From a virus, in IMG/VR virus record IMGVR_UViG_3300046167_000884, positions 1 to 64,000 of that record: a stretch of DNA of 64,000 nucleotides. One strand, given 5' to 3'. Below are positions 46,953-54,369 of this stretch, in pieces. Numbering within the stretch: position 1 is the stretch's first letter; every line of letters begins with the position of its first letter. A model generated the notes under the pieces. The model saw nothing but the letters and a program-made list of their open reading frames with translations, had not been told where the DNA came from and searched no databases. The position numbers were made by a program, and so were the translations under genes.

Positions 46953-47303
46953 ATGTCAAGTATTAAAGAAATTATTGGAAAAGGAGATGTTAAATTTACT
47001 GTAAAAGGAATTACTGAGTACCGAAGAGGTGGTGATGATAATGAGTATGGTGATTTCCCAAAAATATTTAGAATTAATGAAGAGGGTGATGCTATTTTTG
47101 AAGATTCACGTTTATTTAGTAGAGGAATGAATGTTACCAAATTAGGCCCTACTTGTATTACATTGTATGATTACAATATGTTAGGTAAAAAAACAGTAGG
47201 TAAAATTAGTTATAAAGATATTACAATCTTGAACGAGGTTAAAGACATTCCAGGTTTCGAAGGAACATTAGAAGCATTAAACGAACTTACAATTTTAAAA
47301 TAA
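46953..47303 (+). CDS. Hypothetical protein, 116 aa, early/middle regulated
   Basis: The start has the ATTAAGGTTATG context and a promoter of the TTTG-N20-TATATTTAC family. The product is beta-rich (GDVKFTVKGITEYRRGGDDN, TCITLYDYNMLGKKTVGKIS) with a short helix at the end. No catalytic pattern is visible. No family is recognised. Confidence 0.5.
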   Translation: MSSIKEIIGKGDVKFTVKGITEYRRGGDDNEYGDFPKIFRINEEGDAIFEDSRLFSRGMNVTKLGPTCITLYDYNMLGKKTVGKISYKDITILNEVKDIPGFEGTLEALNELTILK

Positions 47304-47308
47304 GAGTT

Positions 47309-47422
47309 ATGAGCAATTTAGAAAAATTATTATTATTACAAAAAAAGGTATGTGCAATAACAGAACCTGAATTAGCAGAGTATGTGAGTGTGTTAATCAA
47401 AACAGAATATGAATATCAATAA
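47309..47422 (+). CDS. Very small helical protein, 37 aa
   Basis: The start lies in an AAGAGTTATG context six bases after the previous stop. The product is one or two helices (SNLEKLLLLQKKV; PELAEYVSVLIKTEY). It fits the operon spacing between the 116-residue gene and the hydrolase. Function unknown. Confidence 0.4.
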   Translation: MSNLEKLLLLQKKVCAITEPELAEYVSVLIKTEYEYQ

Positions 47423-47432
47423 AATAAAGGTT

Positions 47433-47888
47433 ATGAAAAAAATAGTATATTTACACGGCTTAGAAAGTGAAGCAGGAGGTCCAAAAGTATCTTTCCTTGC
47501 TGAAAAAGGTATGGTTTATGCTCCTGCTATGAATTATGAAAGCTTAAACTTACATGAATTTATCCTTACTTTAGGTATGCCCGATTTAATTATTGGATCT
47601 AGTATGGGTGGTTATGTTGCCGATGTTATAGGTTCAAGATTAGGAGTAGATGTTTTATTATTTAATCCTGCTTTACATAACAGATCAATCCCAGTAAATC
47701 ATGAATATTATGGTGAAACTTATAAACGTACAATTGTTTTAGGTACTGAAGATAATGTTATCAATCCTGAAATAACTAAAAATTTATGGTCTGTTCATGG
47801 TAATGTAGCAATACATGATGAGATAGAGGGTATGGGTCATAGAACGCCACTTGATGTTTTTATTAATATGTATAATAAACATGCTTAA
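47433..47888 (+). CDS. Alpha/beta hydrolase (YqiA-like esterase)
   Basis: I chose the ATG at 47433, in the AAATAAAGGTTATG context, over the in-frame ATG eight codons upstream. The 151-residue product begins KKIVYLHGLESEAGGPK (oxyanion HG motif), has the nucleophile elbow GSSMGG (S57) and candidate acid D107 (LGTEDNVI) and base H136 (GMGHRTP). Length and motif match small esterases of the YqiA/UPF0227 type. It is unusual in a phage; the substrate could be an acyl ester on host envelope or a thioester, but this is not shown. Confidence 0.65.
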   Translation: MKKIVYLHGLESEAGGPKVSFLAEKGMVYAPAMNYESLNLHEFILTLGMPDLIIGSSMGGYVADVIGSRLGVDVLLFNPALHNRSIPVNHEYYGETYKRTIVLGTEDNVINPEITKNLWSVHGNVAIHDEIEGMGHRTPLDVFINMYNKHA

Positions 47889-47890
47889 TT

Positions 47891-48436
47891 ATGATTAAAT
47901 TAATAGATCTATTAAATGAGATAGATATCCCTAAGAACAAATGGGTTACTATTCCTGCCTCAGAACTAAAAGACTATAGTGAAGAAATTTATAAGTTAAT
48001 TGATAATGCTTATGCACCAATTGGCGGTCATCCTAACTATAAATCCGCGGGTAATGTATCAGGTAGTGAATCTGATGCAGAATATGAAATAATTGATTTA
48101 GACGATGACCCTGAAATTGATGCAGTATCCGCTTCTAAACTTAAAGCCGCAGGTAAAAAATTTACAGCAACAGGACATGATGGGTCTAAACCAGCTAAAT
48201 CCAGTGTTGTAAATCATAAGGCAAATCAATTAAAATCTGGAGGATATTATGTTGAAGTATCAGGTGTAATAAAAGATATTTTTAAAGCTAAAGGTGTAGA
48301 AGCTATTAACGATGAAGAACTAGTACGTAAAGTACTTAAAGGAAAAGAAATTGAGTGGCTAGGTAATGGCGAATATAAAAGAACAATTGGTGGTAAATTA
48401 TTTACCAAAGCATTAATGGGAAAACCAACAGTATGA
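47891..48436 (+). CDS. Putative GNAT-like acetyltransferase with L-x-E leader, 181 aa
   Basis: The body (WVTIPASELKDYSEEIYKLI, later EIIDLDDDPEIDAVSASKLK, ATGHDGSKPAKS, GGYYVEVSGVIKDIFKAKG) resembles T4-like phage proteins usually annotated as N-acetyltransferase-like; the canonical acetyl-CoA loop is not obvious. The N-terminus MIKLIDLLNE|IDIP has a short hydrophobic leader ending in L-x-E, like the cleaved leaders of T4 internal head proteins. It overlaps the next gene by four bases. If the leader is cut, the body starts at residue 11. The function is inferred weakly. Confidence 0.45.
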   Translation: MIKLIDLLNEIDIPKNKWVTIPASELKDYSEEIYKLIDNAYAPIGGHPNYKSAGNVSGSESDAEYEIIDLDDDPEIDAVSASKLKAAGKKFTATGHDGSKPAKSSVVNHKANQLKSGGYYVEVSGVIKDIFKAKGVEAINDEELVRKVLKGKEIEWLGNGEYKRTIGGKLFTKALMGKPTV

Positions 48437-49230
48437 TAAGTTTAGTACAATTATTAAGAGAAGCACAAGGTAACCCAAAAGCGGTTATCTTAGCAGGAGC
48501 ACCTGGAGCAGGTAAAGGATATATTTTACGTGGTTTAGACTTAGGAGGTCTAAAAACAATGAATGTAGATGATATCTATGTTCCTTTACTAAAAAAAGCT
48601 AACGTTAGTTTAGATTTAAAAAACGCTACACCTGAAGAAAGAAGTGAGCAAGCCAAACAAATGGCCGCAGCTAATAAACAATTTAAAGGTGAATTAGAAC
48701 AAGTAATAGCAGGTAAAGAATCATTTATATTAGATGGTACAGCAGCTTCATTTAAAAAAACAGCAGAATTAAAATCAGAACTAGAAGAAGCAGGATATGA
48801 TACATTTATGCTTTATGTCTATACAGATTTAGAACGTTCGTTAAGTCAAAACCAAGATAGATACGTAAAATCAGGAGGTGAAGATAGAAGTTTAGCACCT
48901 GCAATTGTAATGCGTACTTGGAAAAGTGTAACAGATAATTTACCTAAATATGAAGAATTATTTGGTAATAATTTTGTAGCAGTAGCTAATACATTAGATG
49001 ATAGAATGCAAGATATAGATAAAATTATACAAAAATATCTTAAACCATTTACACCTCAAGGTACTAAACCTAAAACCCCAGCTCAGCAAAAGAAATCTGA
49101 TGAACGAAAGGCTAAGGACAAAGAAGAAATTCAAGCTATGTTAGATGATGATTTTATATATGATGTAATTGAATATACTATGTCTAAGGAAGAGGCACAA
49201 ATGAGATTAAAACAATTCTTATCTAAATGA
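48433..49230 (+). CDS. P-loop kinase-like protein with L-x-E leader, 265 aa
   Basis: The N-terminus MISLVQLLRE|AQGN ends in a possible prohead-protease site. It is followed directly by a Walker A motif GAPGAGKG at residues 22-29 and a kinase-like body (KTMNVDDIYVPLLKKANVSL, SFILDGTAASFKKTAELKSE, MLYVYTDLERSLSQNQDRY). The layout is that of zeta-toxin-like or polynucleotide-kinase-like P-loop enzymes. The end is a basic, Gln/Lys-rich linker and an acidic helix. It sits between the putative acetyltransferase and the four-domain protein, all coupled by ATGA. Confidence 0.55.
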   Translation: MISLVQLLREAQGNPKAVILAGAPGAGKGYILRGLDLGGLKTMNVDDIYVPLLKKANVSLDLKNATPEERSEQAKQMAAANKQFKGELEQVIAGKESFILDGTAASFKKTAELKSELEEAGYDTFMLYVYTDLERSLSQNQDRYVKSGGEDRSLAPAIVMRTWKSVTDNLPKYEELFGNNFVAVANTLDDRMQDIDKIIQKYLKPFTPQGTKPKTPAQQKKSDERKAKDKEEIQAMLDDDFIYDVIEYTMSKEEAQMRLKQFLSK

Positions 49231-50909
49231 GTTTAGTAAACGAATTAATTAAAGGGTTATTACCTGAAGAAGAAAAAAAGAAGGTAGTGGCAGTATATGG
49301 TGGTGGTTTTAAACCACCCACATCTGGTCACTTTGAAGTTGTAAAACAAGCACTTAAAGAAAACCCCGAAATAGATGAATTTATTATCTTAATAGGTGGT
49401 AAACCAAGAAATGGTATTACACCTGATGAATCTATTTTAATTTGGGATATCTATAAAACATACTTACCATTTAAAGTTGAAGTAAAATACACATCAGTAC
49501 CTCCTATAAAAGGTATTTATAATTATGCCAAAGAACACCCAGATGAAGAAGTATTATTCATTATAGGTGCTAGAGAAGGTAATGAAGAAGATTTTAAAGA
49601 TATAGCATCTAGAACAACAACATTGGATAAATATCCAAATTTAAATTTACGTACCATTGTAACACAAGGTGGTGTTTCAGGTACAGCTGCTAGAAATGCT
49701 TCTAAAATATCATTAGATAAATTTAAACCCTTTGTTCCATCTGAATTATCAGATGAAGAAATAGAGCAAGTATATAATATAGTAGCAGATAAAATACAAG
49801 AAAATAACCCAGAGGATGGCAAGGCTGCTCCTTATGGTTCCGGATATAAAAAACTAAAAGAAAACGCATCATATTCTCAAAATATAGATGTAATGGAAAA
49901 AATAGCTCAATTAACCAATCATATGATTGATAAGGGTATGAATATTGAACCATTACCTACTATGGAATTTATAGACGGTGATTCAGAAAATGCTAAAGAC
50001 TTTTTTGGTAAAACAGCATATTACGATCCAAACAGAAAACATATAGTATTATACACTGAAGGTAGACACCCTAAAGATATAGTACGTTCGTATGCACATG
50101 AAATGATCCACCATATCCAAAATCTAGAGGGTAGATTAGGTGATATTTCAACTACAAATACACAAGAAGACGATAAACTAAATGATATTGAAGCGGAAGC
50201 TAACCTAAAAGGCACAATGACATTTAGAAATTGGACGGATAGTTTAAATGAAGCAATCGTAGGTGAAAAAATCGAATGTGATAATTGTGGTTGGAGCTGG
50301 AATATAGTAGACGGTGGAGATGATTTATTTATATGTCACAAATGTGGGCACGATAATACACCAATAAATGAAAAGAAAACTAAAGACCCGTTTGGTATAA
50401 ATGCATATGCAATGGAATTAGGAAGGTTACGTGAAGAAGAAACAGAATATAAAATATACTGCGATATGGATGGCGTAATAGCAGATTTTGAACGTGGTTA
50501 TGAAGAATTAACAGGTATAGATTTACAAGGTGAATTTAAACCTGAAGGAAAAGAGTTTTGGGATCCTATCTCTAAAGCAGGAGTTGGATTTTGGGCTGGT
50601 TTAAAATGGATGCCTGATGGGCAACAATTATGGGATTATATTAAACCCCATAAACCAAAATTATTATCTGCACCTTCACGTGAACAAACTTCTAGAATAG
50701 GAAAACACGTTTGGGTTAAACATAAAATACCTGGTACAAAATTAATATTAAGGTATGCTGATAAAAAGAAAGAATTAGCTTCACCAACATCAATATTAAT
50801 AGATGATAGAATGGTAAATATAAAAGACTGGGAATCCGCAGGAGGGATTGGTATATTACATACTAGTGCTGCTAATACTATTAGCCAATTAGAAAAATTA
50901 GGTTTATGA
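49227..50909 (+). CDS. Four-domain protein: nucleotidyltransferase, metallopeptidase, zinc ribbon, HAD nucleotidase
   Basis: Order of parts in 560 residues: leader MSLVNELIKGLLPE; a cytidylyltransferase/NMNAT-like Rossmann domain (VAVYGGGFKPPTSGHFEVVK, residues 21-40, with T-S-G-H; GGVSGTAARNA at 148-158); a metallopeptidase-like segment with HEMIHH at 291-296 and E323 nearby; a site DSLNE|A at 338-343; a zinc ribbon C351/C354/C370/C373; and an HAD domain with D413-M-D415-G (YCDMDGVIADFERG) and ILIDDRMVNIKDW (523-535), close to 5'(3')-deoxyribonucleotidases. L-x-E sites fall between domains, so it may be cut into separate enzymes. The joint role is unknown; nucleotide or NAD metabolism is plausible for the end domains. 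Confidence 0.6.
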   Translation: MSLVNELIKGLLPEEEKKKVVAVYGGGFKPPTSGHFEVVKQALKENPEIDEFIILIGGKPRNGITPDESILIWDIYKTYLPFKVEVKYTSVPPIKGIYNYAKEHPDEEVLFIIGAREGNEEDFKDIASRTTTLDKYPNLNLRTIVTQGGVSGTAARNASKISLDKFKPFVPSELSDEEIEQVYNIVADKIQENNPEDGKAAPYGSGYKKLKENASYSQNIDVMEKIAQLTNHMIDKGMNIEPLPTMEFIDGDSENAKDFFGKTAYYDPNRKHIVLYTEGRHPKDIVRSYAHEMIHHIQNLEGRLGDISTTNTQEDDKLNDIEAEANLKGTMTFRNWTDSLNEAIVGEKIECDNCGWSWNIVDGGDDLFICHKCGHDNTPINEKKTKDPFGINAYAMELGRLREEETEYKIYCDMDGVIADFERGYEELTGIDLQGEFKPEGKEFWDPISKAGVGFWAGLKWMPDGQQLWDYIKPHKPKLLSAPSREQTSRIGKHVWVKHKIPGTKLILRYADKKKELASPTSILIDDRMVNIKDWESAGGIGILHTSAANTISQLEKLGL

Positions 50910-51484
50910 AACAAAAAGTAACAGGGTTAAAAAAAGAATTTCAAGAAAAAGATGTTGAACGTTTAAGGAATTTAATAACGGGAAAACATGGTAATAAAAC
51001 ACGTTCGAGTGTTGGTTTTTCTAAAGCTGATGAGTTTTATGCCGAGGGTGATATTTGGGAAGCAGATGGTCGTACTTGGACAATCAAAGAAGGGATTAAA
51101 CAAAACATTACAAAACTAGATAAAGCTAAAAAGGCACACGTTATGCCTTTACTTTGTCCCTGTTGTAAAAAAGTAATGAAAAAGCGCAATGATAAACCTA
51201 CTTATAATTTACATAAAAAATGTTTTGACTGTGTTGCTCTGATGGAACATGAAATCAAAATCTCAGGTAAATGGGAAGAGTATACTCACAATTTACATAA
51301 CCAACAGATTGACCATACTTTAGAAGAATTTAAAGTTTTTGTAAAAGAAAAACTTGAAGAATCAAATGATTCTTTTGTATCTGAAGATGGAGATGTTGAA
51401 AAATGGGTTGGTAAACTGGATAAAGAAAAAGTAGATGAATATATGAATTCTGTAATAAAATATGCTAGGGCACTTAAAAAGTAG
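50906..51484 (+). CDS. Zinc-finger protein, 192 aa, unknown
   Basis: The middle holds C-P-C-C and C-F-D-C knuckles around a basic loop (LLCPCCKKVMKKRNDK; HKKCFDCVALMEHE), so one zinc site is likely. The N-terminal part has a GDIWEADGRTWTIKEGIKQN segment, beta-like. The C-terminus is a long charged helix (EEFKVFVKEKLEESNDSF). Proteins like this occur in large phages without known role. It is coupled to the upstream gene by ATGA and lacks the L-x-E leader of its neighbours. Confidence 0.5.
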   Translation: MKQKVTGLKKEFQEKDVERLRNLITGKHGNKTRSSVGFSKADEFYAEGDIWEADGRTWTIKEGIKQNITKLDKAKKAHVMPLLCPCCKKVMKKRNDKPTYNLHKKCFDCVALMEHEIKISGKWEEYTHNLHNQQIDHTLEEFKVFVKEKLEESNDSFVSEDGDVEKWVGKLDKEKVDEYMNSVIKYARALKK

Positions 51485-51490
51485 TTTTGC

Positions 51491-51505
51491 ATATTTATAA
51501 TAAAA
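51491..51505 (+). promoter_or_regulatory. Late promoter-like element
   Basis: ATATTTATAATAAAA ends 9 bases before the ATG at 51515 and opens the main block of head-interior-type genes. Confidence 0.6.
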
Positions 51506-51514
51506 TACCTAACC

Positions 51515-52615
51515 ATGAAAGATAATTTTGACCTTTATTCTTGGAATAAAAATCGTTATTTAGAAAAAGAACATAAATCTAAGGATACTAAAGAAAAAGA
51601 TTTTGATTTACGTGAATGGAATAAGAAAAGATATTTAGGTGAACTAGATATTAATACTGCAGGAGGTGAAACTAATGTAGATAATATAGATGTAACCCAT
51701 GGTGGAGATGATCCTAAAATTGGTGCAGAATTAGAATCAGATGCCAATGTAGTAGGAGAAAATAAAGATTATTTAGAAAGCCTTGCCTTAAACCTCACAC
51801 AAGCACACCCAGATTTAGAATTTGAAGTTAGTAACTTTGATGATGTAAGAGTTTATGGTTCTCAAAGTGATTTAATGAAGTTTGGAAATAAAATGCATGG
51901 TAAAAAATTTGGAGAATATGAAGTATTTCATGTAGAAGATGATGATAGAGGAGAAATTGTTCGAATAGTTAAATCAGATAGCATTTTAAGAAATTTTGAA
52001 AATTTAAATGAAGCAAGTTATATGTACAAAGGATATAAAGATAAACACTTTGATATTTGCCCAGGAGCTGAAGCATTAAGAGATAGATTATTAGCTGGTG
52101 AATTTAAAGATAATAATTGGGCTACAGGAACTAATTTTGAAAAAGAAGTAGGTGAATGGCTTTACCAACATGACGTAATATTTGGTATTGAAAAAAATAT
52201 TATAAAAGATAAAGAAGGTGATGAAAATGATATAGCTAAAGCTAAAGAAGCTGAAGGTAGAGTTGTTAACTTATCTCGTGATTTAGGTATTCCGGCTTCT
52301 GAAATAAATGCTTATCTTCCTGCTCATATTAAAACCATTAAAGATATGGTTGAGTATAGTTCATTAACTGAAAGCATTAAAGAAACACTTCGTTTTATTA
52401 AAGAACACAATCCAGATTTTACTAACGAAGAAATTAAATCTGAATTAAAAGAACTTAAAGAATTAGGCAAGCAATTAAACGAAAAACTTTGTAAAAAAGG
52501 CGAAGCATATCGTAAACGTAGAATGGCTGCAGGTGAAAAATCATCAGCTTATTTATCTGGTCGTGCTGTTAAAGTATGTAAAGGTCAAATGAGTGGTAAA
52601 AAAAAGAAAAAATAA
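51515..52615 (+). CDS. Putative head-internal protein with doubled leader, 366 aa
   Basis: The N-terminus has two copies of an F-D-L-x-x-W-N-K-x-R-Y-L motif (NFDLYSWNKNRYL at 4, DFDLREWNKKRYLGE at 29). An L-N-E site follows at 164-166 (ENLNEASYMYKG). The middle is acidic and the end is basic: CKKGEAYRKRRMAAGEKSSA then YLSGRAVKVCKGQMSGKKKK, a C-terminal type I know from T4-like aquatic phages (DUF5872-like), suited to DNA binding. It is late-expressed. I infer a packaged protein processed by the head protease; the actual activity is unknown. Confidence 0.5.
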   Translation: MKDNFDLYSWNKNRYLEKEHKSKDTKEKDFDLREWNKKRYLGELDINTAGGETNVDNIDVTHGGDDPKIGAELESDANVVGENKDYLESLALNLTQAHPDLEFEVSNFDDVRVYGSQSDLMKFGNKMHGKKFGEYEVFHVEDDDRGEIVRIVKSDSILRNFENLNEASYMYKGYKDKHFDICPGAEALRDRLLAGEFKDNNWATGTNFEKEVGEWLYQHDVIFGIEKNIIKDKEGDENDIAKAKEAEGRVVNLSRDLGIPASEINAYLPAHIKTIKDMVEYSSLTESIKETLRFIKEHNPDFTNEEIKSELKELKELGKQLNEKLCKKGEAYRKRRMAAGEKSSAYLSGRAVKVCKGQMSGKKKKK

Positions 52616-53310
52616 TGGGTACATTTGATTTAAAAAAATATATTTCTGATAATCCTTTGCTAAAGGAAGAAATTTTAACTGAAGTAAGTGATGCTGATAT
52701 TGTTAAAGCTTTAGCTAAAGTAGTAGACATGGAACCTAAAGATGTTGTAGCTAAAATAAAGGCAGATAAAGAGGAAGTAAATGAAATAGCAATTACAACC
52801 GCTATCACTATTGCAGGTCTTCTTCCAGCGGTTATGGAATTAGTAGGTGGTGCTTTTAATAAAGCTAAAAATTCTTTTAAATTAAATGATAAAGAAAAAA
52901 CAGAATATTTAGCATTACAACAATTCTACAAGGAAGCAAAAGATAAAGATGAAAAGAAAAGACTTAAAAAAGAAATGGAACCCTATGAATCTAAAATAGG
53001 AAACTGGTTTAAAGATGCAGGGCATTCTTTACACAAAGCTTATACTTGGCCTATTAGAAAAATGTTAAACTTGGCTGGAACCTTTTCTTCTAAAGATTCT
53101 CCTTTAAAGGATAAAGAAAAAGTAGAAAAAATAGCTAATGTTATTTATGCTACGGCAATGATAGGGATAGCAGGGTATGGAGTTGCTTCTCACCTAGGAC
53201 ATTTAAAAGGCGTATCAGATGTAGCTATTACTATTGCAGATTCTATTAAAGGAGGTAAAAGTATAAAAGATGCTGCCTTAGGTGGTTTAGAATTACTTGG
53301 TTTATTATAA
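52615..53310 (+). CDS. Putative internal protein with membrane-active helices, 231 aa
   Basis: The leader MGTFDLKKYISDNPLLKEEI, then LTE, is a variant of the MDNFDLKKYLAEG leader found at 62-64 kb. Two hydrophobic helices follow (IAITTAITIAGLLPAVMELV near residue 63; IYATAMIGIAGYGVASHLGH near 180) with a charged coiled region between. A head protein with membrane-type helices could be ejected and insert in the host membrane. This is inference from leader and helices. It overlaps its upstream neighbour (TAATGG) and abuts the basic protein downstream. Confidence 0.45.
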   Translation: MGTFDLKKYISDNPLLKEEILTEVSDADIVKALAKVVDMEPKDVVAKIKADKEEVNEIAITTAITIAGLLPAVMELVGGAFNKAKNSFKLNDKEKTEYLALQQFYKEAKDKDEKKRLKKEMEPYESKIGNWFKDAGHSLHKAYTWPIRKMLNLAGTFSSKDSPLKDKEKVEKIANVIYATAMIGIAGYGVASHLGHLKGVSDVAITIADSIKGGKSIKDAALGGLELLGLL

Positions 53311-53585
53311 TGACACAAGACAAACTAACAGAAAGAATACAAGAATCACTACGTGATTGGTTTAAAAAAGAAGATTGGGTTAGAATCAATACTTCAGGTA
53401 ATATTTCTGGTAAATGTGGCACAATGAAAAAAGGTAAAGCTACAACAAGATGCTTGCCTAGAAAGAAAGCACAATCACTTACTAAAGCAGAGCGTAAAGC
53501 AACTGTAGCCAAAAAAGTACGTGGTAGTAAAAAGGGTAAACAGTTTGTGAAAAACACAGACAAAGCTGAATTTAAAAAGAAATAA
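53310..53585 (+). CDS. Small very basic protein, 91 aa (DUF6321-like)
   Basis: The product contains DWVRINTSGNISGKCGTMKK, then GKATTRCLPRKKAQSLTKAE and KGKQFVKNTDKAEFKKK, which I recognise as a conserved basic family of T4-like aquatic phages (DUF6321-like). More than a quarter of its residues are Lys or Arg. A role in neutralising or condensing packaged DNA is plausible. The two cysteines, 11 residues apart, are conserved in my memory of the family. It is coupled to the upstream gene. Confidence 0.55.
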   Translation: MTQDKLTERIQESLRDWFKKEDWVRINTSGNISGKCGTMKKGKATTRCLPRKKAQSLTKAERKATVAKKVRGSKKGKQFVKNTDKAEFKKK

Positions 53586-54344
53586 ATGAGATTATTATAT
53601 CTATTATTTATACTACTTTTCACAAGTTGTGGAGTTGGATTTCAATACACAACACTAAATCATGCTGGTCACATTGACGGCATTTATTCATCTAATGATT
53701 ATAAAATAGATACATTAAATGAATTTCAGGTAAGAAATAAACTAAGAACAGATTTTAATTTTAGATACGATATTGCACAATATGCTTTATCCCAACCAGC
53801 TTCATTTGATTGGAATAATAGGTTACTAGGTAACAGATATAATTGGAATAGACCTTACTGGGGCTATAGTTACTATTGGAATAGAACTCAAATGTGGAAT
53901 GATTGGGCTTGGGGATACCCTTATTCGAATTGGGGATATAATAACTGGCATAGTTGGAATAGGCCTTATTGGGGTTGGAATAATTCTTGGTGGAATAATT
54001 GGGGTTGGAGACAACAAATGAATGATTATGCTTGGATATATAGGAATAGGTCTAATACTGTTCGTATAAATGGTTATAGAACTTTTAATAGAACATCTAC
54101 TCGTACTGTTGTAAATAACACAAATAGAAGAACAACCCCTTCAGTTAATGTTAATAATAACAATAGAACTATTAAAGTAAACAAACCAAGGGTTAATTAT
54201 AACTCTAAACCAAGAATTAATACACCTAGAGTAAGAGTTAATACTCCTCCTAGGCAACCTTCAACAATAAGAACAACTCCACGTATTTCTACTCGATCTA
54301 CTAACAATACTACTGTAAGAAGCAATTCTAGGAGAAAAAACTAA
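53586..54344 (+). CDS. Lipoprotein with Trp/Asn/Tyr-rich region, 252 aa
   Basis: The N-terminus MRLLYLLFILLFTSCGVGF is a lipoprotein signal peptide with the lipobox cysteine at 15. Residues 75-145 are dominated by W, N, Y and G in short repeats (NRPYWGYSYYWNRTQMW; NRPYWGWNNSWWNNWGW). The last 100 residues are Arg/Asn/Thr-rich with proline, probably disordered. It is late-positioned, within a run of head-interior-type genes, which is unusual. Its function is not known; surface display on the infected cell is the natural guess for a lipoprotein. It has no L-x-E leader. Confidence 0.55.
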   Translation: MRLLYLLFILLFTSCGVGFQYTTLNHAGHIDGIYSSNDYKIDTLNEFQVRNKLRTDFNFRYDIAQYALSQPASFDWNNRLLGNRYNWNRPYWGYSYYWNRTQMWNDWAWGYPYSNWGYNNWHSWNRPYWGWNNSWWNNWGWRQQMNDYAWIYRNRSNTVRINGYRTFNRTSTRTVVNNTNRRTTPSVNVNNNNRTIKVNKPRVNYNSKPRINTPRVRVNTPPRQPSTIRTTPRISTRSTNNTTVRSNSRRKN

Positions 54345-54358
54345 TATTTATAAATAAA
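54344..54358 (+). promoter_or_regulatory. Late promoter-like element
   Basis: ATATTTATAAATAAA lies 11 bases before the ATG at 54370. It is the only copy that also contains TATAAATA, the T4 late consensus, on the plus strand. Confidence 0.6.
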
Positions 54359-54369
54359 AATATACACTA

